64,000 nucleotides of DNA from Enterobacter kobei (GCF_018323985.1 NZ_AP024590.1:1612001-1676000), one strand, 5' to 3'. Numbered from the stretch's first letter, positions 44,495-54,492 are shown. The notes: a model not told the origin generated them from the letters alone. Numbers and translations: made by a program.

Positions 44495-45931
44495 ATGAGT
44501 CAACCCACGCTCTATCCGGTAGTAATGGCCGGTGGCTCCGGCAGCCGCCTGTGGCCGCTGTCCCGCGTACTCTATCCAAAACAGTTTCTGTGCCTGAAAG
44601 GCGATCTGACCATGCTGCAGACGACGGTAAATCGTCTGAACGGCGTGAAGTGTGAAAGCCCGGTGGTGATCTGCAACGAGCAGCACCGCTTTATCGTGGC
44701 TGAACAGCTGCGCCAGCTGAACAAGCTGACGGAAAACATCATTCTTGAACCTGCCGGGCGTAACACCGCCCCGGCCATCGCCCTTGCCGCGCTGGCGGCA
44801 CAGCGTAACAGCCCGGACAGCGATCCGTTGATGCTGGTACTGGCGGCGGATCATGTGATCCAGAACGAAGAAGCCTTCCGCGACGCGGTACGTGCAGCGA
44901 TGCCGTATGCCGAGAGCGGCAAACTGGTGACCTTCGGCATCGTGCCGGATCTGCCGGAAACCGGTTATGGCTATATCCGTCGTGGCGCGGTCAGCCAGGG
45001 CCAGGCCGACGCGGTCGCCTTTGAAGTGGCGCAGTTTGTAGAAAAACCCGATCTCGATACCGCCCAGGCCTATGTCGCCAGCGGCGAGTATTACTGGAAC
45101 AGCGGGATGTTCCTGTTCCGCGCCGGTCGTTTCCTTGAAGAGCTGAAAAAATTCCGTCCGGATATTTTGCAGGCCTGTACTACCGCAATGGACGGCGTCG
45201 ATCCGGATCTCGATTTTATCCGTGTGGATGAAGAGGCGTTCCTGGCCTGCCCGGAAGAGTCAGTCGATTACGCAGTCATGGAAAAAACCGCCGATGCCGT
45301 GGTGGTGCCGATGGACGCGGGCTGGAGCGATGTCGGCTCCTGGTCGTCGCTGTGGGAAATCAGCGCCCATACGCCGGAAGGCAACGTGCATCACGGCGAT
45401 GTGATCAGCCATAAAACCGAAAACAGCTACGTCTATGCCGAATCTGGCCTGGTGACCACCGTCGGCGTCAAAGATCTGGTAGTGGTACAGACCAAAGATG
45501 CCGTGCTGATTGCCGATCGCCATGCCGTGCAGGACGTGAAAAAAGTGGTCGAGCAAATCAAAGCCGAAGGCCGCCACGAGCATCACATTCACCGGGAAGT
45601 TTACCGTCCGTGGGGCAAGTATGACTCCATCGATTCCGGCGAACGCTACCAGGTAAAACGCATCACCGTGAAACCGGGCGAAGGGCTGTCGTTGCAGATG
45701 CATCATCACCGCGCCGAGCACTGGATCGTGGTGGCGGGCACCGCCAAAGTGACCATTAACGACGATATCAAGTTACTGGGCGAAAACGAGTCGATTTATA
45801 TCCCACTCGGTGCCACACACTGCCTGGAAAACCCGGGCAAGATCCCGCTGGATCTGATTGAAGTCCGCTCCGGTTCGTATCTTGAAGAAGATGACATCGT
45901 GCGGTTTGAGGATCGTTACGGTCGGGTGTAG
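44495..45931 (+). CDS. manC: Mannose-1-phosphate guanylyltransferase (CpsB/ManC)
   Basis: Makes GDP-mannose from mannose-1-phosphate and GTP, 478 residues as in E. coli. The pyrophosphorylase signature GGSGSRLWPLSR is at residues 11-22, the FVEKPD sugar-binding motif is near residue 180, and the C-terminal cupin domain (QMHHHRAEHW) is of the type II phosphomannose isomerase family. Also called cpsB. A REP-like unit and an 80-odd-base gap separate it from manB. Confidence 0.96.
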   Translation: MSQPTLYPVVMAGGSGSRLWPLSRVLYPKQFLCLKGDLTMLQTTVNRLNGVKCESPVVICNEQHRFIVAEQLRQLNKLTENIILEPAGRNTAPAIALAALAAQRNSPDSDPLMLVLAADHVIQNEEAFRDAVRAAMPYAESGKLVTFGIVPDLPETGYGYIRRGAVSQGQADAVAFEVAQFVEKPDLDTAQAYVASGEYYWNSGMFLFRAGRFLEELKKFRPDILQACTTAMDGVDPDLDFIRVDEEAFLACPEESVDYAVMEKTADAVVVPMDAGWSDVGSWSSLWEISAHTPEGNVHHGDVISHKTENSYVYAESGLVTTVGVKDLVVVQTKDAVLIADRHAVQDVKKVVEQIKAEGRHEHHIHREVYRPWGKYDSIDSGERYQVKRITVKPGEGLSLQMHHHRAEHWIVVAGTAKVTINDDIKLLGENESIYIPLGATHCLENPGKIPLDLIEVRSGSYLEEDDIVRFEDRYGRV

Positions 45932-45940
45932 TGAACGAGC

Positions 45941-45973
45941 CGTAGGCCCGGTAAGCGAAGCGCCACCGGGCAA
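45941..45973. repeat. REP-like unit between manC and manB
   Basis: CGTAGGCCCGGTAAGCGAAG followed by CGCCACCGGGCAA is a palindromic REP-type unit. It lies 10 bases after the manC stop, inside the colanic acid operon. A shorter GCCCCAACGGGC-containing stretch follows before manB. Confidence 0.8.
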
Positions 45974-46035
45974 GAACAAATAACACATTTGCCCCAACGG
46001 GCCCAGGCTGTGTGTCGCCTGAAAACGAGGTAATC

Positions 46036-47406
46036 ATGGAAAAATTAACCTGTTTCAAAGCCTACGATATTCGCGGCAAGCTCGGAGAAGAGCTGAACGA
46101 AGACATCGCCTGGCGCATTGGCCGCGCTTACGGTGAATACCTGAAGCCGCAGACCATTGTGCTCGGCGGTGATGTGCGTCTGACCAGTGAAGCGTTAAAG
46201 CTGGCGCTGGCGAAGGGGTTACAGGACGCGGGCGTTGACGTGCTGGACATCGGTCTGTCCGGTACCGAAGAGATCTATTTTGCCACCTTCCACCTTGGCG
46301 TGGACGGCGGTATCGAAGTGACTGCCAGCCATAACCCAATGGACTACAACGGCATGAAGCTGGTGCGCAAAGGTGCGCGTCCCATCAGCGGCGATACCGG
46401 CCTGCGCGACGTGCAGCGTCTGGCGGAAGCCAATGATTTTCCGCCAGTGAACCCGGAAAAACGCGGCAGCTACAAGCAGATCGATCTGCGCGATGCCTAT
46501 ATCGATCACCTGCTCGGTTATATCGACACCAATAACATCACGCCGCTGAAGTTAGTGATTAACTCCGGCAACGGCGCGGCCGGTCCGGTGGTGGACGCCA
46601 TCGAGGCGCGCTTTAAGGCGCTGAACGTGCCGGTAACCTTTATCAAGGTGCACAACAACCCGGACGGCAACTTCCCGAACGGTATTCCTAACCCGCTGCT
46701 GCCGGAGTGCCGCGACGATACCCGCAATGCGGTGATCGAGCACAAGGCTGACATGGGGATCGCCTTTGACGGTGACTTTGACCGCTGCTTCCTGTTTGAC
46801 GGCAACGGCCAGTTTATCGAAGGCTATTACATTGTTGGCCTGCTGGCGGAAGCCTTCCTCGAAAAACACCCCGGCGCGAAGATCATTCACGACCCGCGTC
46901 TGTCCTGGAACACCGTGGATGTGGTGAAGGCGGCAGGCGGTAAGCCGGTGATGTCTAAAACCGGTCATGCGTTCATCAAAGAGCGTATGCGCGAAGAAGA
47001 CGCCATCTACGGCGGCGAAATGAGCGCCCATCACTATTTCCGCGACTTTGCCTACTGCGACAGCGGCATGATCCCGTGGCTACTGGTCGCCGAACTGCTT
47101 TGCGTGAAAGGCCAGTCGCTGGCGGAGCTGGTACGCGATCGTATGACGGCGTTCCCGGCAAGCGGCGAAATCAACAGCAAGCTGGCAGATCCGGCAACCG
47201 CAATCGCCCGCGTTGAGCAGCACTATGCCGCCAGCGCACTGGAAATTGACCATACCGACGGCATTAGCATGGCGTTTCCGGAATGGCGCTTTAACCTGCG
47301 CTCCTCCAATACCGAGCCGGTTGTGCGCCTGAACGTGGAATCGCGGGGTGACGTGGCGCTGATGGAGGCACGAACAAAGGACATCCTGGCGCTGTTGAAC
47401 CAGTAG
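46036..47406 (+). CDS. manB: Phosphomannomutase (CpsG/ManB)
   Basis: Converts mannose-6-phosphate to mannose-1-phosphate, 456 residues as in E. coli from the ATG at 46036 (an in-frame start at 46012 is not supported). The phosphoserine loop TASHNPMDYNG is near residues 96-106, the magnesium loop DGDFDR near 245, and the phosphate-binding RSSNTEPVVRLN near the C terminus. Also called cpsG. Supplies ManC for GDP-mannose and hence GDP-fucose. Confidence 0.96.
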   Translation: MEKLTCFKAYDIRGKLGEELNEDIAWRIGRAYGEYLKPQTIVLGGDVRLTSEALKLALAKGLQDAGVDVLDIGLSGTEEIYFATFHLGVDGGIEVTASHNPMDYNGMKLVRKGARPISGDTGLRDVQRLAEANDFPPVNPEKRGSYKQIDLRDAYIDHLLGYIDTNNITPLKLVINSGNGAAGPVVDAIEARFKALNVPVTFIKVHNNPDGNFPNGIPNPLLPECRDDTRNAVIEHKADMGIAFDGDFDRCFLFDGNGQFIEGYYIVGLLAEAFLEKHPGAKIIHDPRLSWNTVDVVKAAGGKPVMSKTGHAFIKERMREEDAIYGGEMSAHHYFRDFAYCDSGMIPWLLVAELLCVKGQSLAELVRDRMTAFPASGEINSKLADPATAIARVEQHYAASALEIDHTDGISMAFPEWRFNLRSSNTEPVVRLNVESRGDVALMEARTKDILALLNQ

Positions 47407-47421
47407 TCGAGCTTGGTTTCT

Positions 47422-47445
47422 CCTCGCCCGCGGGAAGGGGCGAGG
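47422..47445 (+). other. GC-rich hairpin between manB and wcaJ
   Basis: CCTCGCCC and GGGGCGAGG, separated by GCGGGAA, form a compact stem-loop 16 bases after the manB stop. It has a hint of the CCCTC/GAGGG repeat found at 5962. No T-run follows, so RNA structure or attenuation is more likely than full termination. Confidence 0.55.
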
Positions 47446-47467
47446 GGACTTAAGAACAGGAACAACG

Positions 47468-48862
47468 ATGATAAATCTAAAAAAGCGCGAGCGAGCTAAA
47501 ACGAATGCATCGTTAATCTCTATGGTGCAGCGTTTTTCAGACATCACCATCATGTTCGGTGGGCTATGGATCGTCTGCAAGCTACACGCGTTACCCTTTT
47601 TCTACCTGCATCTGCTGATGGCCCTGATCACGCTGGTGGTGTTCCAGATGATCGGCGGTATGACCGATTTCTACCGTTCCTGGCGTGGCGTGAAGATCTC
47701 GACCGAGCTGGCGCTGCTGCTGCAAAACTGGACGCTGAGCCTGATTTTCAGCGCCGGACTGATGGCGTTTAACGCCGATTTCGATAATCCGTTTACCGTT
47801 TTCCTTGCCTGGTACCTGCTCAGCAGCGTCGGGCTGGTGGTGTGCCGCACGCTGATCCGCTTTTTCGCGGGCTGGCTGCGTAATCATGGTTACAACACCC
47901 GTCGCGTGGCGGTGGCAGGGGATCTGCCGGTCGGCCAGGTGCTGCTGGACAGTTTCCGCCATGAGCCGTGGCTCGGCTTTGAAGTGGTGGGCGTGTATCA
48001 CGATGCCAAACCGGGTGGCGTGACCGCCGACTGGGCCGGTAATTATGAGCAGCTGCTGGAAGATGCGAAAGCCGCCAAAATCCATAACGTCTACATCGCC
48101 ATGCCGATGAGCGAGGAGTCCGGCATCAAGCGTCTGGTGCGCGAACTGGCGGACACCACCTGCTCGGTGATCCTCATTCCTGATGTCTTTACCTTCAATA
48201 TCCTGCATTCGCGCATCGAAGAGATGAACGGCGTGCCGGTGGTGCCGCTGTATGACACGCCGCTCTCCGGGATGAACCGTGTCCTCAAGCGTCTGGAAGA
48301 TATTGTGCTCTCTTCGCTGATCCTGTTGCTCATCTCCCCTGTGCTGCTGTGCATCGCCGTGGCGGTCAAAATGAGCTCGCCTGGCCCGATTATTTTCCGC
48401 CAGACCCGCTATGGCATGGACGGTAAACCGATCAAGGTATGGAAATTCCGCTCCATGAAAGTGATGGAGAACGCCGAGGTAGTCACCCAGGCGACGCAGA
48501 ACGATCCGCGCGTCACCAAAGTGGGTAACTTCCTGCGCCGTACCTCTCTCGATGAACTGCCGCAGTTTATTAACGTGCTGACCGGTGGCATGTCGATTGT
48601 CGGACCGCGTCCTCACGCGGTGGCGCACAACGAGCAGTATCGCACCCTGATCCAGGGTTACATGCTGCGTCATAAAGTGAAACCGGGCATTACCGGCTGG
48701 GCGCAAATCAACGGCTGGCGCGGTGAGACGGACACGCTGGAAAAAATGGAAAAACGTATCGAGTTCGATCTGGAGTACATCCGTGAGTGGAGCCTCTGGT
48801 TCGATATCAAGATTGTTTTTCTCACCATCTTTAAAGGCTTTGTGAACAAAGCGGCGTATTAA
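47468..48862 (+). CDS. wcaJ: Undecaprenyl-phosphate glucose phosphotransferase WcaJ
   Basis: Initiating enzyme of colanic acid, transferring glucose-1-phosphate from UDP-glucose to undecaprenyl phosphate; 464 residues as in E. coli. Membrane segments cluster in the N-terminal half (about 30-130), a soluble central domain follows, and the C-terminal catalytic polyisoprenyl-phosphate hexose-1-phosphate transferase domain has KMSSPGPIIFRQTRYG, KFRSM and RTSLDELPQFINVL. One re-entrant helix precedes it at about 278-300. Confidence 0.96.
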   Translation: MINLKKRERAKTNASLISMVQRFSDITIMFGGLWIVCKLHALPFFYLHLLMALITLVVFQMIGGMTDFYRSWRGVKISTELALLLQNWTLSLIFSAGLMAFNADFDNPFTVFLAWYLLSSVGLVVCRTLIRFFAGWLRNHGYNTRRVAVAGDLPVGQVLLDSFRHEPWLGFEVVGVYHDAKPGGVTADWAGNYEQLLEDAKAAKIHNVYIAMPMSEESGIKRLVRELADTTCSVILIPDVFTFNILHSRIEEMNGVPVVPLYDTPLSGMNRVLKRLEDIVLSSLILLLISPVLLCIAVAVKMSSPGPIIFRQTRYGMDGKPIKVWKFRSMKVMENAEVVTQATQNDPRVTKVGNFLRRTSLDELPQFINVLTGGMSIVGPRPHAVAHNEQYRTLIQGYMLRHKVKPGITGWAQINGWRGETDTLEKMEKRIEFDLEYIREWSLWFDIKIVFLTIFKGFVNKAAY

Positions 48863-48873
48863 GCGAGCACATC

Positions 48874-50352
48874 ATGAGCCTGAGAGAAAAAACCATCAGC
48901 GGCGCAAAGTGGTCAGCAATGGCCACCCTGATCATCATCGGCCTCGGGCTGGTGCAGATGACGTGGCTGGCGCGCATCATCGACAACCACCAGTTCGGTC
49001 TGCTGACCGTATCGCTGGTGATCATCGCCCTGGCGGATACGCTGTCGGATTTTGGCATCGCCAACTCCATTATTCAGCGTAAAGAGATCGGCTATCTGGA
49101 ACTGACCACCCTCTACTGGCTGAACGTCGGGCTGGGGCTGGTGGTCTGCGCGGCGATGTTTTTGTTAAGCGACGTGATTGCCGGGGTGCTGAATAACCCG
49201 GACCTGGCACCGCTGATCAAAACGCTGTCGGTGGCCTTTGTGCTGATCCCCCACGGTCAGCAGTTCCGCGCCCTGATGCAGAAAGAGCTGGAGTTCAGCA
49301 AGATCGGCATGATTGAAACCGTGTCGGTCATGGCGGGCTTCACGTTTACCGTGATCAGCGCCTGGTACTGGCCGCTGGCCATGACGGCGATCCTCGGTTA
49401 TCTGGTGAACACCGCGGTGCGCACGCTGCTGTTCGGCTTCTTTGGCCGAAAAATTTACCGTCCGGGGCTGCGTTTTTCGCTGGCATCCGTTGGCTCGAAC
49501 CTGCGTTTTGGCGCGTGGCTGACGGCGGACAGCGTCATCAACTACATCAACACCAACCTTTCCACGCTGGTGCTGGCACGTATTCTGGGGGCCAGTGTCG
49601 CAGGTGGTTACAACCTGGCGTATAACGTCGCGGTCGTCCCGCCAATGAAGCTCAACCCGATCATCACCCGCGTGCTGTTCCCGGCGTTCGCCAAGATCCA
49701 GGACGATACGGAAAAACTGCGGCTGAACTTCTACAAGCTGCTGTCGGTGGTGGGCATTATCAACTTCCCGATCCTGCTCGGCCTGATGGTGGTGTCCGAT
49801 AACGTGGTGCCGCTGGTGTTTGGCGAGAAGTGGAACAGCATCATCCCGATCCTGCAATTGCTGTGCATCGTTGGCCTGCTGCGTGCGGTGGGGAACCCGA
49901 TTGGATCGCTGCTGATGGCGAAAGCCCGTGTCGATATCAGCTTCAAATTTAACGTCTTTAAAACCTGCTTATTCGTCCCGGCGATCATCGCGGGCGGGCA
50001 TCTGGGCGGCGCGCTGGGCGTGACGCTGGGCTTCCTGCTGGTGCAGATCATCAACACTATTCTGAGCTATTTCGTGATGATAAAGCCGGTGCTCGGTTCC
50101 AGCTACCGTCAGTACATTCTCAGCCTGTGGCTGCCGTTTTACCTGTCGCTGCCAACGCTGGTGGTGAGCTACGGCCTGGGGCTGGCGCTGGACGGGCATC
50201 TGTCCCTCCCCACGCTGCTGGCAGTGCAGATCCTGGCCGGTGGGCTGGCGTTCGCAGTGATGATTGTGCTGTCGCGTAATGCGCTGGTGGTAGAGCTGAA
50301 ACGTCAGTTCTGCCGCAACGAAAAATTAAGAATGCTGCTGCGTGCAGGTTGA
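48874..50352 (+). CDS. wzxC: Colanic acid repeat-unit flippase WzxC
   Basis: MOP-superfamily flippase that moves the lipid-linked colanic acid unit across the inner membrane, 492 residues as in E. coli, with about 14 hydrophobic segments. The N-terminal GAKWSAMATLIIIGLGLVQM is the first. Located 11 bases after wcaJ. No interruption or unusual composition. Confidence 0.95.
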   Translation: MSLREKTISGAKWSAMATLIIIGLGLVQMTWLARIIDNHQFGLLTVSLVIIALADTLSDFGIANSIIQRKEIGYLELTTLYWLNVGLGLVVCAAMFLLSDVIAGVLNNPDLAPLIKTLSVAFVLIPHGQQFRALMQKELEFSKIGMIETVSVMAGFTFTVISAWYWPLAMTAILGYLVNTAVRTLLFGFFGRKIYRPGLRFSLASVGSNLRFGAWLTADSVINYINTNLSTLVLARILGASVAGGYNLAYNVAVVPPMKLNPIITRVLFPAFAKIQDDTEKLRLNFYKLLSVVGIINFPILLGLMVVSDNVVPLVFGEKWNSIIPILQLLCIVGLLRAVGNPIGSLLMAKARVDISFKFNVFKTCLFVPAIIAGGHLGGALGVTLGFLLVQIINTILSYFVMIKPVLGSSYRQYILSLWLPFYLSLPTLVVSYGLGLALDGHLSLPTLLAVQILAGGLAFAVMIVLSRNALVVELKRQFCRNEKLRMLLRAG

Positions 50353-50397
50353 GTTTATTCACAAATTTAAGACATCAATAATTCAGGTGAAACTGTA

Positions 50398-51678
50398 ATG
50401 AAACTACTGATTTTAGGTAACCATACCTGTGGGAACCGTGGCGACAGCGCGATTTTACGCGGCTTACTGGATGCCATTACTGTGCTTGAGCCTGACGCTG
50501 AAGTGGATGTCATGAGCCGCTATCCGGTGAGCTCTTCCTGGTTATTAAATCGTCCGGTGATGGGCGATCCGCTCTACAGCCAGATGAAACAACATAATAC
50601 CGCAGCCGGTCTGGTCGGGCGGGTGAAGAAAGTCCTGCGTCGCCGTTATCAGCACCAGGTGCTGTTATCCCGTGTGACCGACAGCGGCAAGCTGCGCAAT
50701 ATTGCCATCGCCCAGGGCTTTACCGATTTCGTTCGCCTGCTGTCCGGTTATGACGCCATTATCCAGGTCGGCGGCTCCTTCTTTGTCGATCTCTACGGCG
50801 TGCCGCAGTTTGAACATGCCCTGTGCACTTTTATGGCGAAAAAACCGCTGTACATGATCGGCCACAGCGTGGGGCCGTTCCAGGACGCACAGTTTAACCA
50901 GCTGGCAAACTATGTGTTCGGCAATTGCGATGCGCTGATCCTGCGTGAGCGCGTGAGTCTCGATCTGATGAAAAAGAGTCAGATCAACACCGATAAGGTG
51001 GAGCAGGGCGTCGACACCGCCTGGCTGGTGGATCATCACGATACCGATTTTACGCCCAGCTATGCGGTTCAGCACTGGCTGGACGTGGCGGCCTCCCGTA
51101 AAACCGTCGCCATTACCCTGCGCGAGCTGGCCCCGTTTGATAAACGCCTCGGCACGACGCAACAGGCGTATGAAAAGGCCTTTGCCGAGGTGGTTAACCG
51201 TATTCTGGATGCAGGCTGGCAGGTGCTGGCGCTCTCCACCTGTACCGGCATCGACAGTTACAATAAAGATGACCGTATGGTGGCGCTCAATCTGCGTCAG
51301 CACGTCAGCGATCCATCGCGCTATCACGTGGTGATGGACGAGCTTAACGATCTCGAAATGGGCAAGATCTTTGCCGCCTGCGACCTGACCGTCGGCACCC
51401 GTCTGCACTCAGCGATCATCTCCATGAACTTCGGCACCCCGGCCATCGCCATTAACTACGAGCACAAATCTGCGGGCATCATGCAGCAACTGGGCATGCC
51501 GGAAATGGCGATCGATATTCGTCATCTGCTCGACGGTTCACTTGCCTCAATGGTGGCCGATACGCTGGGCCAGCTGCCGGCGATCAATCAACAGCTGGCA
51601 ACCGCGGTGGCGGCCGAACGCGATAATGGATTGCAGATGGTGAAATCGGTCATGGACAGAGTGCGGGGTAAGCAATGA
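50398..51678 (+). CDS. wcaK: Colanic acid pyruvyl transferase WcaK
   Basis: Polysaccharide pyruvyl-transferase family protein, 426 residues as in E. coli, adding the pyruvate ketal to the terminal galactose of the unit. Family hallmarks include LLILGNHTCGNRGDSAILRG at the N terminus and the TVGTRLHSAIISMNFGTPA segment near the C terminus. Follows wzxC by 45 bases; its stop overlaps wcaL by four. Confidence 0.94.
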   Translation: MKLLILGNHTCGNRGDSAILRGLLDAITVLEPDAEVDVMSRYPVSSSWLLNRPVMGDPLYSQMKQHNTAAGLVGRVKKVLRRRYQHQVLLSRVTDSGKLRNIAIAQGFTDFVRLLSGYDAIIQVGGSFFVDLYGVPQFEHALCTFMAKKPLYMIGHSVGPFQDAQFNQLANYVFGNCDALILRERVSLDLMKKSQINTDKVEQGVDTAWLVDHHDTDFTPSYAVQHWLDVAASRKTVAITLRELAPFDKRLGTTQQAYEKAFAEVVNRILDAGWQVLALSTCTGIDSYNKDDRMVALNLRQHVSDPSRYHVVMDELNDLEMGKIFAACDLTVGTRLHSAIISMNFGTPAIAINYEHKSAGIMQQLGMPEMAIDIRHLLDGSLASMVADTLGQLPAINQQLATAVAAERDNGLQMVKSVMDRVRGKQ

Positions 51679-52895
51679 AGGTCAGCTTTTTCCTGTTGAA
51701 GTTTCCGCTGTCGTCCGAGACGTTCGTGTTAAACCAGATCACAGCCTTTATCGATATGGGGTTTGACGTGGAGATTATCGCCCTGCACAAGGGCGATCTC
51801 AGCAATACCCATGCGGCCTATACCGAATACAAACTGGCCGAAAAAACGCACTGGCTGCTGGATGAGCCGCAGGGGAAAGCGGCAAAACTGCGCTACCGTG
51901 CCCAGGCTATCCTGCGCGGTGCCGGGCGGGTGTCAACCTGGAAGGCGTTGAATATGCGCCGCTATGGCGATGAAGCCCGTAACCTGATCCTCGCCGCGAT
52001 TTGTGGTCTGGCACCGCGTACCTTTAGTGCCGATGTGTTTATCGCCCACTTTGGTCCGGCTGGGGTGACCGCGGCTAAACTGCGCGAACTGGGGGTGATC
52101 CGCGGCAAAATTGCCACTGTCTTCCACGGTATCGACGTTTCGCACCGGGATGTGCTGGCGCATTATACGCCGGAGTATCAACAGCTGTTCCGTCGCGGCG
52201 ATTTGATGCTGCCGATAAGCGATCTGTGGGCCGGTCGCCTGAAAAATATGGGCTGTCCGCCGGAGAAAATCGCCGTTTCACGTATGGGCGTGGATATGTC
52301 GCGCTTCACCCTGCGGGAGGTCAAAGCGCCAGGAAGCTCGCTACAGATTATCTCTGTTGCCAGGCTCACCGAGAAAAAAGGGCTGCATGTGGCCATCGAA
52401 GCCTGTCGCCTGTTAAAAGCGCGCGGCGTGGATTTCCATTACCGCATTCTCGGCATTGGCCCGTGGGAGCGCCGTCTGCGCACCCTGATCGAACAGTTCC
52501 AGCTTGAGGACGTGATCGAGATGCCGGGCTTTAAGCCCAGCCATGAAGTGAAGGCGATGCTTGATGAGGCTGACGTGTTCCTGCTGCCGTCCGTGACCGG
52601 CGCTGATGGCGACATGGAGGGCATTCCGGTCGCGCTAATGGAAGCAATGGCGGTGGGCATTCCTGTGGTCTCCACCGTCCACAGCGGTATTCCTGAGCTG
52701 ATCGACGCGGACCAGTCCGGCTGGCTGGTACCAGAAAACGATCCCCAGGCGCTGGCCGACAAACTCGCCGCCTTCAGCAGTATGCAGGGCCAGCAACTGG
52801 TGCCGGTAGTGACCCGCGCACGCGAAAAAGTCGAAACGGACTTTAATCAGCAGAAAATCAATCAGCGTCTGGCGACGCTGCTCCAGACGCTCTGA
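51675..52895 (+). CDS. wcaL: Colanic acid glycosyltransferase WcaL
   Basis: GT-B family 4 glycosyltransferase, 406 residues as in E. coli. The N-terminal motif PLSSETFVLNQI is typical, and the donor-site EX7E-type segment appears in EGIPVALMEAMAVGIPVVST near residues 315-334. In E. coli it adds one of the galactose residues. Overlaps wcaK by four bases and precedes wcaM by 11. Confidence 0.95.
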   Translation: MKVSFFLLKFPLSSETFVLNQITAFIDMGFDVEIIALHKGDLSNTHAAYTEYKLAEKTHWLLDEPQGKAAKLRYRAQAILRGAGRVSTWKALNMRRYGDEARNLILAAICGLAPRTFSADVFIAHFGPAGVTAAKLRELGVIRGKIATVFHGIDVSHRDVLAHYTPEYQQLFRRGDLMLPISDLWAGRLKNMGCPPEKIAVSRMGVDMSRFTLREVKAPGSSLQIISVARLTEKKGLHVAIEACRLLKARGVDFHYRILGIGPWERRLRTLIEQFQLEDVIEMPGFKPSHEVKAMLDEADVFLLPSVTGADGDMEGIPVALMEAMAVGIPVVSTVHSGIPELIDADQSGWLVPENDPQALADKLAAFSSMQGQQLVPVVTRAREKVETDFNQQKINQRLATLLQTL

Positions 52896-52906
52896 ACTGA
52901 GGTTTT

Positions 52907-54292
52907 ATGAAAGCATTCTCCCGTCGACACTTTATTAAGGCTGGTTCCGCACTTGCCTCCCTGCCGCTGTTGCCTGTCCCTGCTTTCGCGCAGGGAAGCA
53001 AGGCCACGGTTGATGTACGTGACTATCAGAAAAACGACTGGATCGCCGCCTTTAAACAGGCGTTTGCCGCAGGCGAAACCGTGGAAGTTCCCGCCGATCT
53101 GGTTTGTGAAAATATCAATACCGGCATTTTCATTCCGGAAGGCAAAACGTTGCTGGTGCGCGGCGCCCTGAAAGGTAACGGACGCGGGCGTTTTGTGTTG
53201 CAGGACGGCAGTAAGGTGATCGGTGAGCAGGGCGGTAGCCTGTATAACATCACCCTTGATGTGCGTGGATCCGACTGTGTCATCAAAGGGCTGGCGATGA
53301 GTGGTTACGGACCGGTGATGCAAATCTACATCGGCGGTAAGAACAAACGCGTGATGCGTAATCTGCTTATCGATGACATTACCGTCACTAAAGCGAACTA
53401 TGCCATTCTGCGGCAGGGCTTCCATAACCGTATCGACGGCGCACGCATCACCAATAGCCGCTTCAGTTATTTGCAGGGCGACGCCATTGAGTGGAACGTG
53501 GCGATCAACGACAGCAACATCCTGATTTCCGATCATGTGATCGACCATATTGACTGCACCAACGGTAAGATCAACTGGGGCATCGGTATTGGCCTCGCGG
53601 GCAGTACCTATGACAATGACTACCCGGAACATCAGGCGGTAAAAAACTTTGTCGTGGCGAACATCACTGGCAGTCACTGCCGCCAGCTGGTGCACGTCGA
53701 GAACGGCAAACACTTCGTGATCCGCAATATCAAAGCCACCAATATCACGCCCGAGTACAGCAAAAAGGCCGGTATTGATAACGCCACCGTGGCGATTTAC
53801 GGCTGCGATAACTTTGTGATTGATGACGTCAGCATGACCAACAGCGCCGGTATGCTGATTGGCTACGGCGTGATCAAAGGCAATTACCTCTCCATTCCGC
53901 AGAACTTTAAGCTCAATGATGTGCGGCTGGATAACCGCAACAGTGAACTGAAGCTGCGCGGTATCCAGATCTCTTCCGGTAATGCCACCTCGTTCGTGGC
54001 GATCACCAATATTGATATGAAGCGCGCCACGCTGGAACTGCATAACAAGCCCCAGCATCTGTTCTTGCGCAATATTAATGTCATGCAGGAAGCGGCCACC
54101 GGCCCGGCGCTGCAAATCCAGTTTGATCTGCGCAAAGACGTGCGCGGCCGCTTTATGGCGAAGCAGGACACGCTGCTTTCCCTGGCGAACATTCATGCGG
54201 TGAATGAAAAAGGCCAAAGCTCGGTGGACATCGACCGGGTGGATCAACATGTCGTCAATACCGATAAACTGAACTTCCGTCTGCCTAACTAG
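52907..54292 (+). CDS. wcaM: Colanic acid protein WcaM, Tat signal, beta-helix
   Basis: Last gene of the operon, 461 residues (E. coli 464). A twin-arginine signal (SRRHFIKAG at residues 5-13, then a hydrophobic stretch and a FAQ cleavage region) predicts periplasmic export; E. coli WcaM is also a Tat substrate. The body is a right-handed parallel beta-helix (pectin-lyase-like) with many N-[IV]-x-[IV] rungs. It is suggested to bind, trim or modify colanic acid; no activity is settled. Confidence 0.94.
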   Translation: MKAFSRRHFIKAGSALASLPLLPVPAFAQGSKATVDVRDYQKNDWIAAFKQAFAAGETVEVPADLVCENINTGIFIPEGKTLLVRGALKGNGRGRFVLQDGSKVIGEQGGSLYNITLDVRGSDCVIKGLAMSGYGPVMQIYIGGKNKRVMRNLLIDDITVTKANYAILRQGFHNRIDGARITNSRFSYLQGDAIEWNVAINDSNILISDHVIDHIDCTNGKINWGIGIGLAGSTYDNDYPEHQAVKNFVVANITGSHCRQLVHVENGKHFVIRNIKATNITPEYSKKAGIDNATVAIYGCDNFVIDDVSMTNSAGMLIGYGVIKGNYLSIPQNFKLNDVRLDNRNSELKLRGIQISSGNATSFVAITNIDMKRATLELHNKPQHLFLRNINVMQEAATGPALQIQFDLRKDVRGRFMAKQDTLLSLANIHAVNEKGQSSVDIDRVDQHVVNTDKLNFRLPN

Positions 54293-54339
54293 AGTTAATG
54301 AGTATCTTGTCCTACAAATGCGTTCACTGTTGCGTTTGA

Positions 54340-54386
54340 AGCCCTAAAATTTTGTTACTGAACTCACCTGATTTTAGGGCTATAAT
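54340..54386 (+). promoter_or_regulatory. Inverted repeat and promoter upstream of gnu
   Basis: AGCCCTAAAAT (54340-54350) and ATTTTAGGGCT (54371-54381) form a perfect 11-base inverted repeat with a 20-base loop. A perfect -10 box TATAAT (54381-54386) starts on its last base, with TGAACT 16 bases before it as a possible -35. It could end the colanic acid transcript and start the gnu transcript at once; DNA-protein control at the repeat is also possible. Confidence 0.55.
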
Positions 54387-54492
54387 TCTCGCCAATATTT
54401 GCTCTGCACATTTAGTTTACAGTCTGGTACCTCAATAAAGTTAGCTAGAGGTTTCCGGAGGTTAGCTTTAAACATAACGCATCGAGTGGTTT

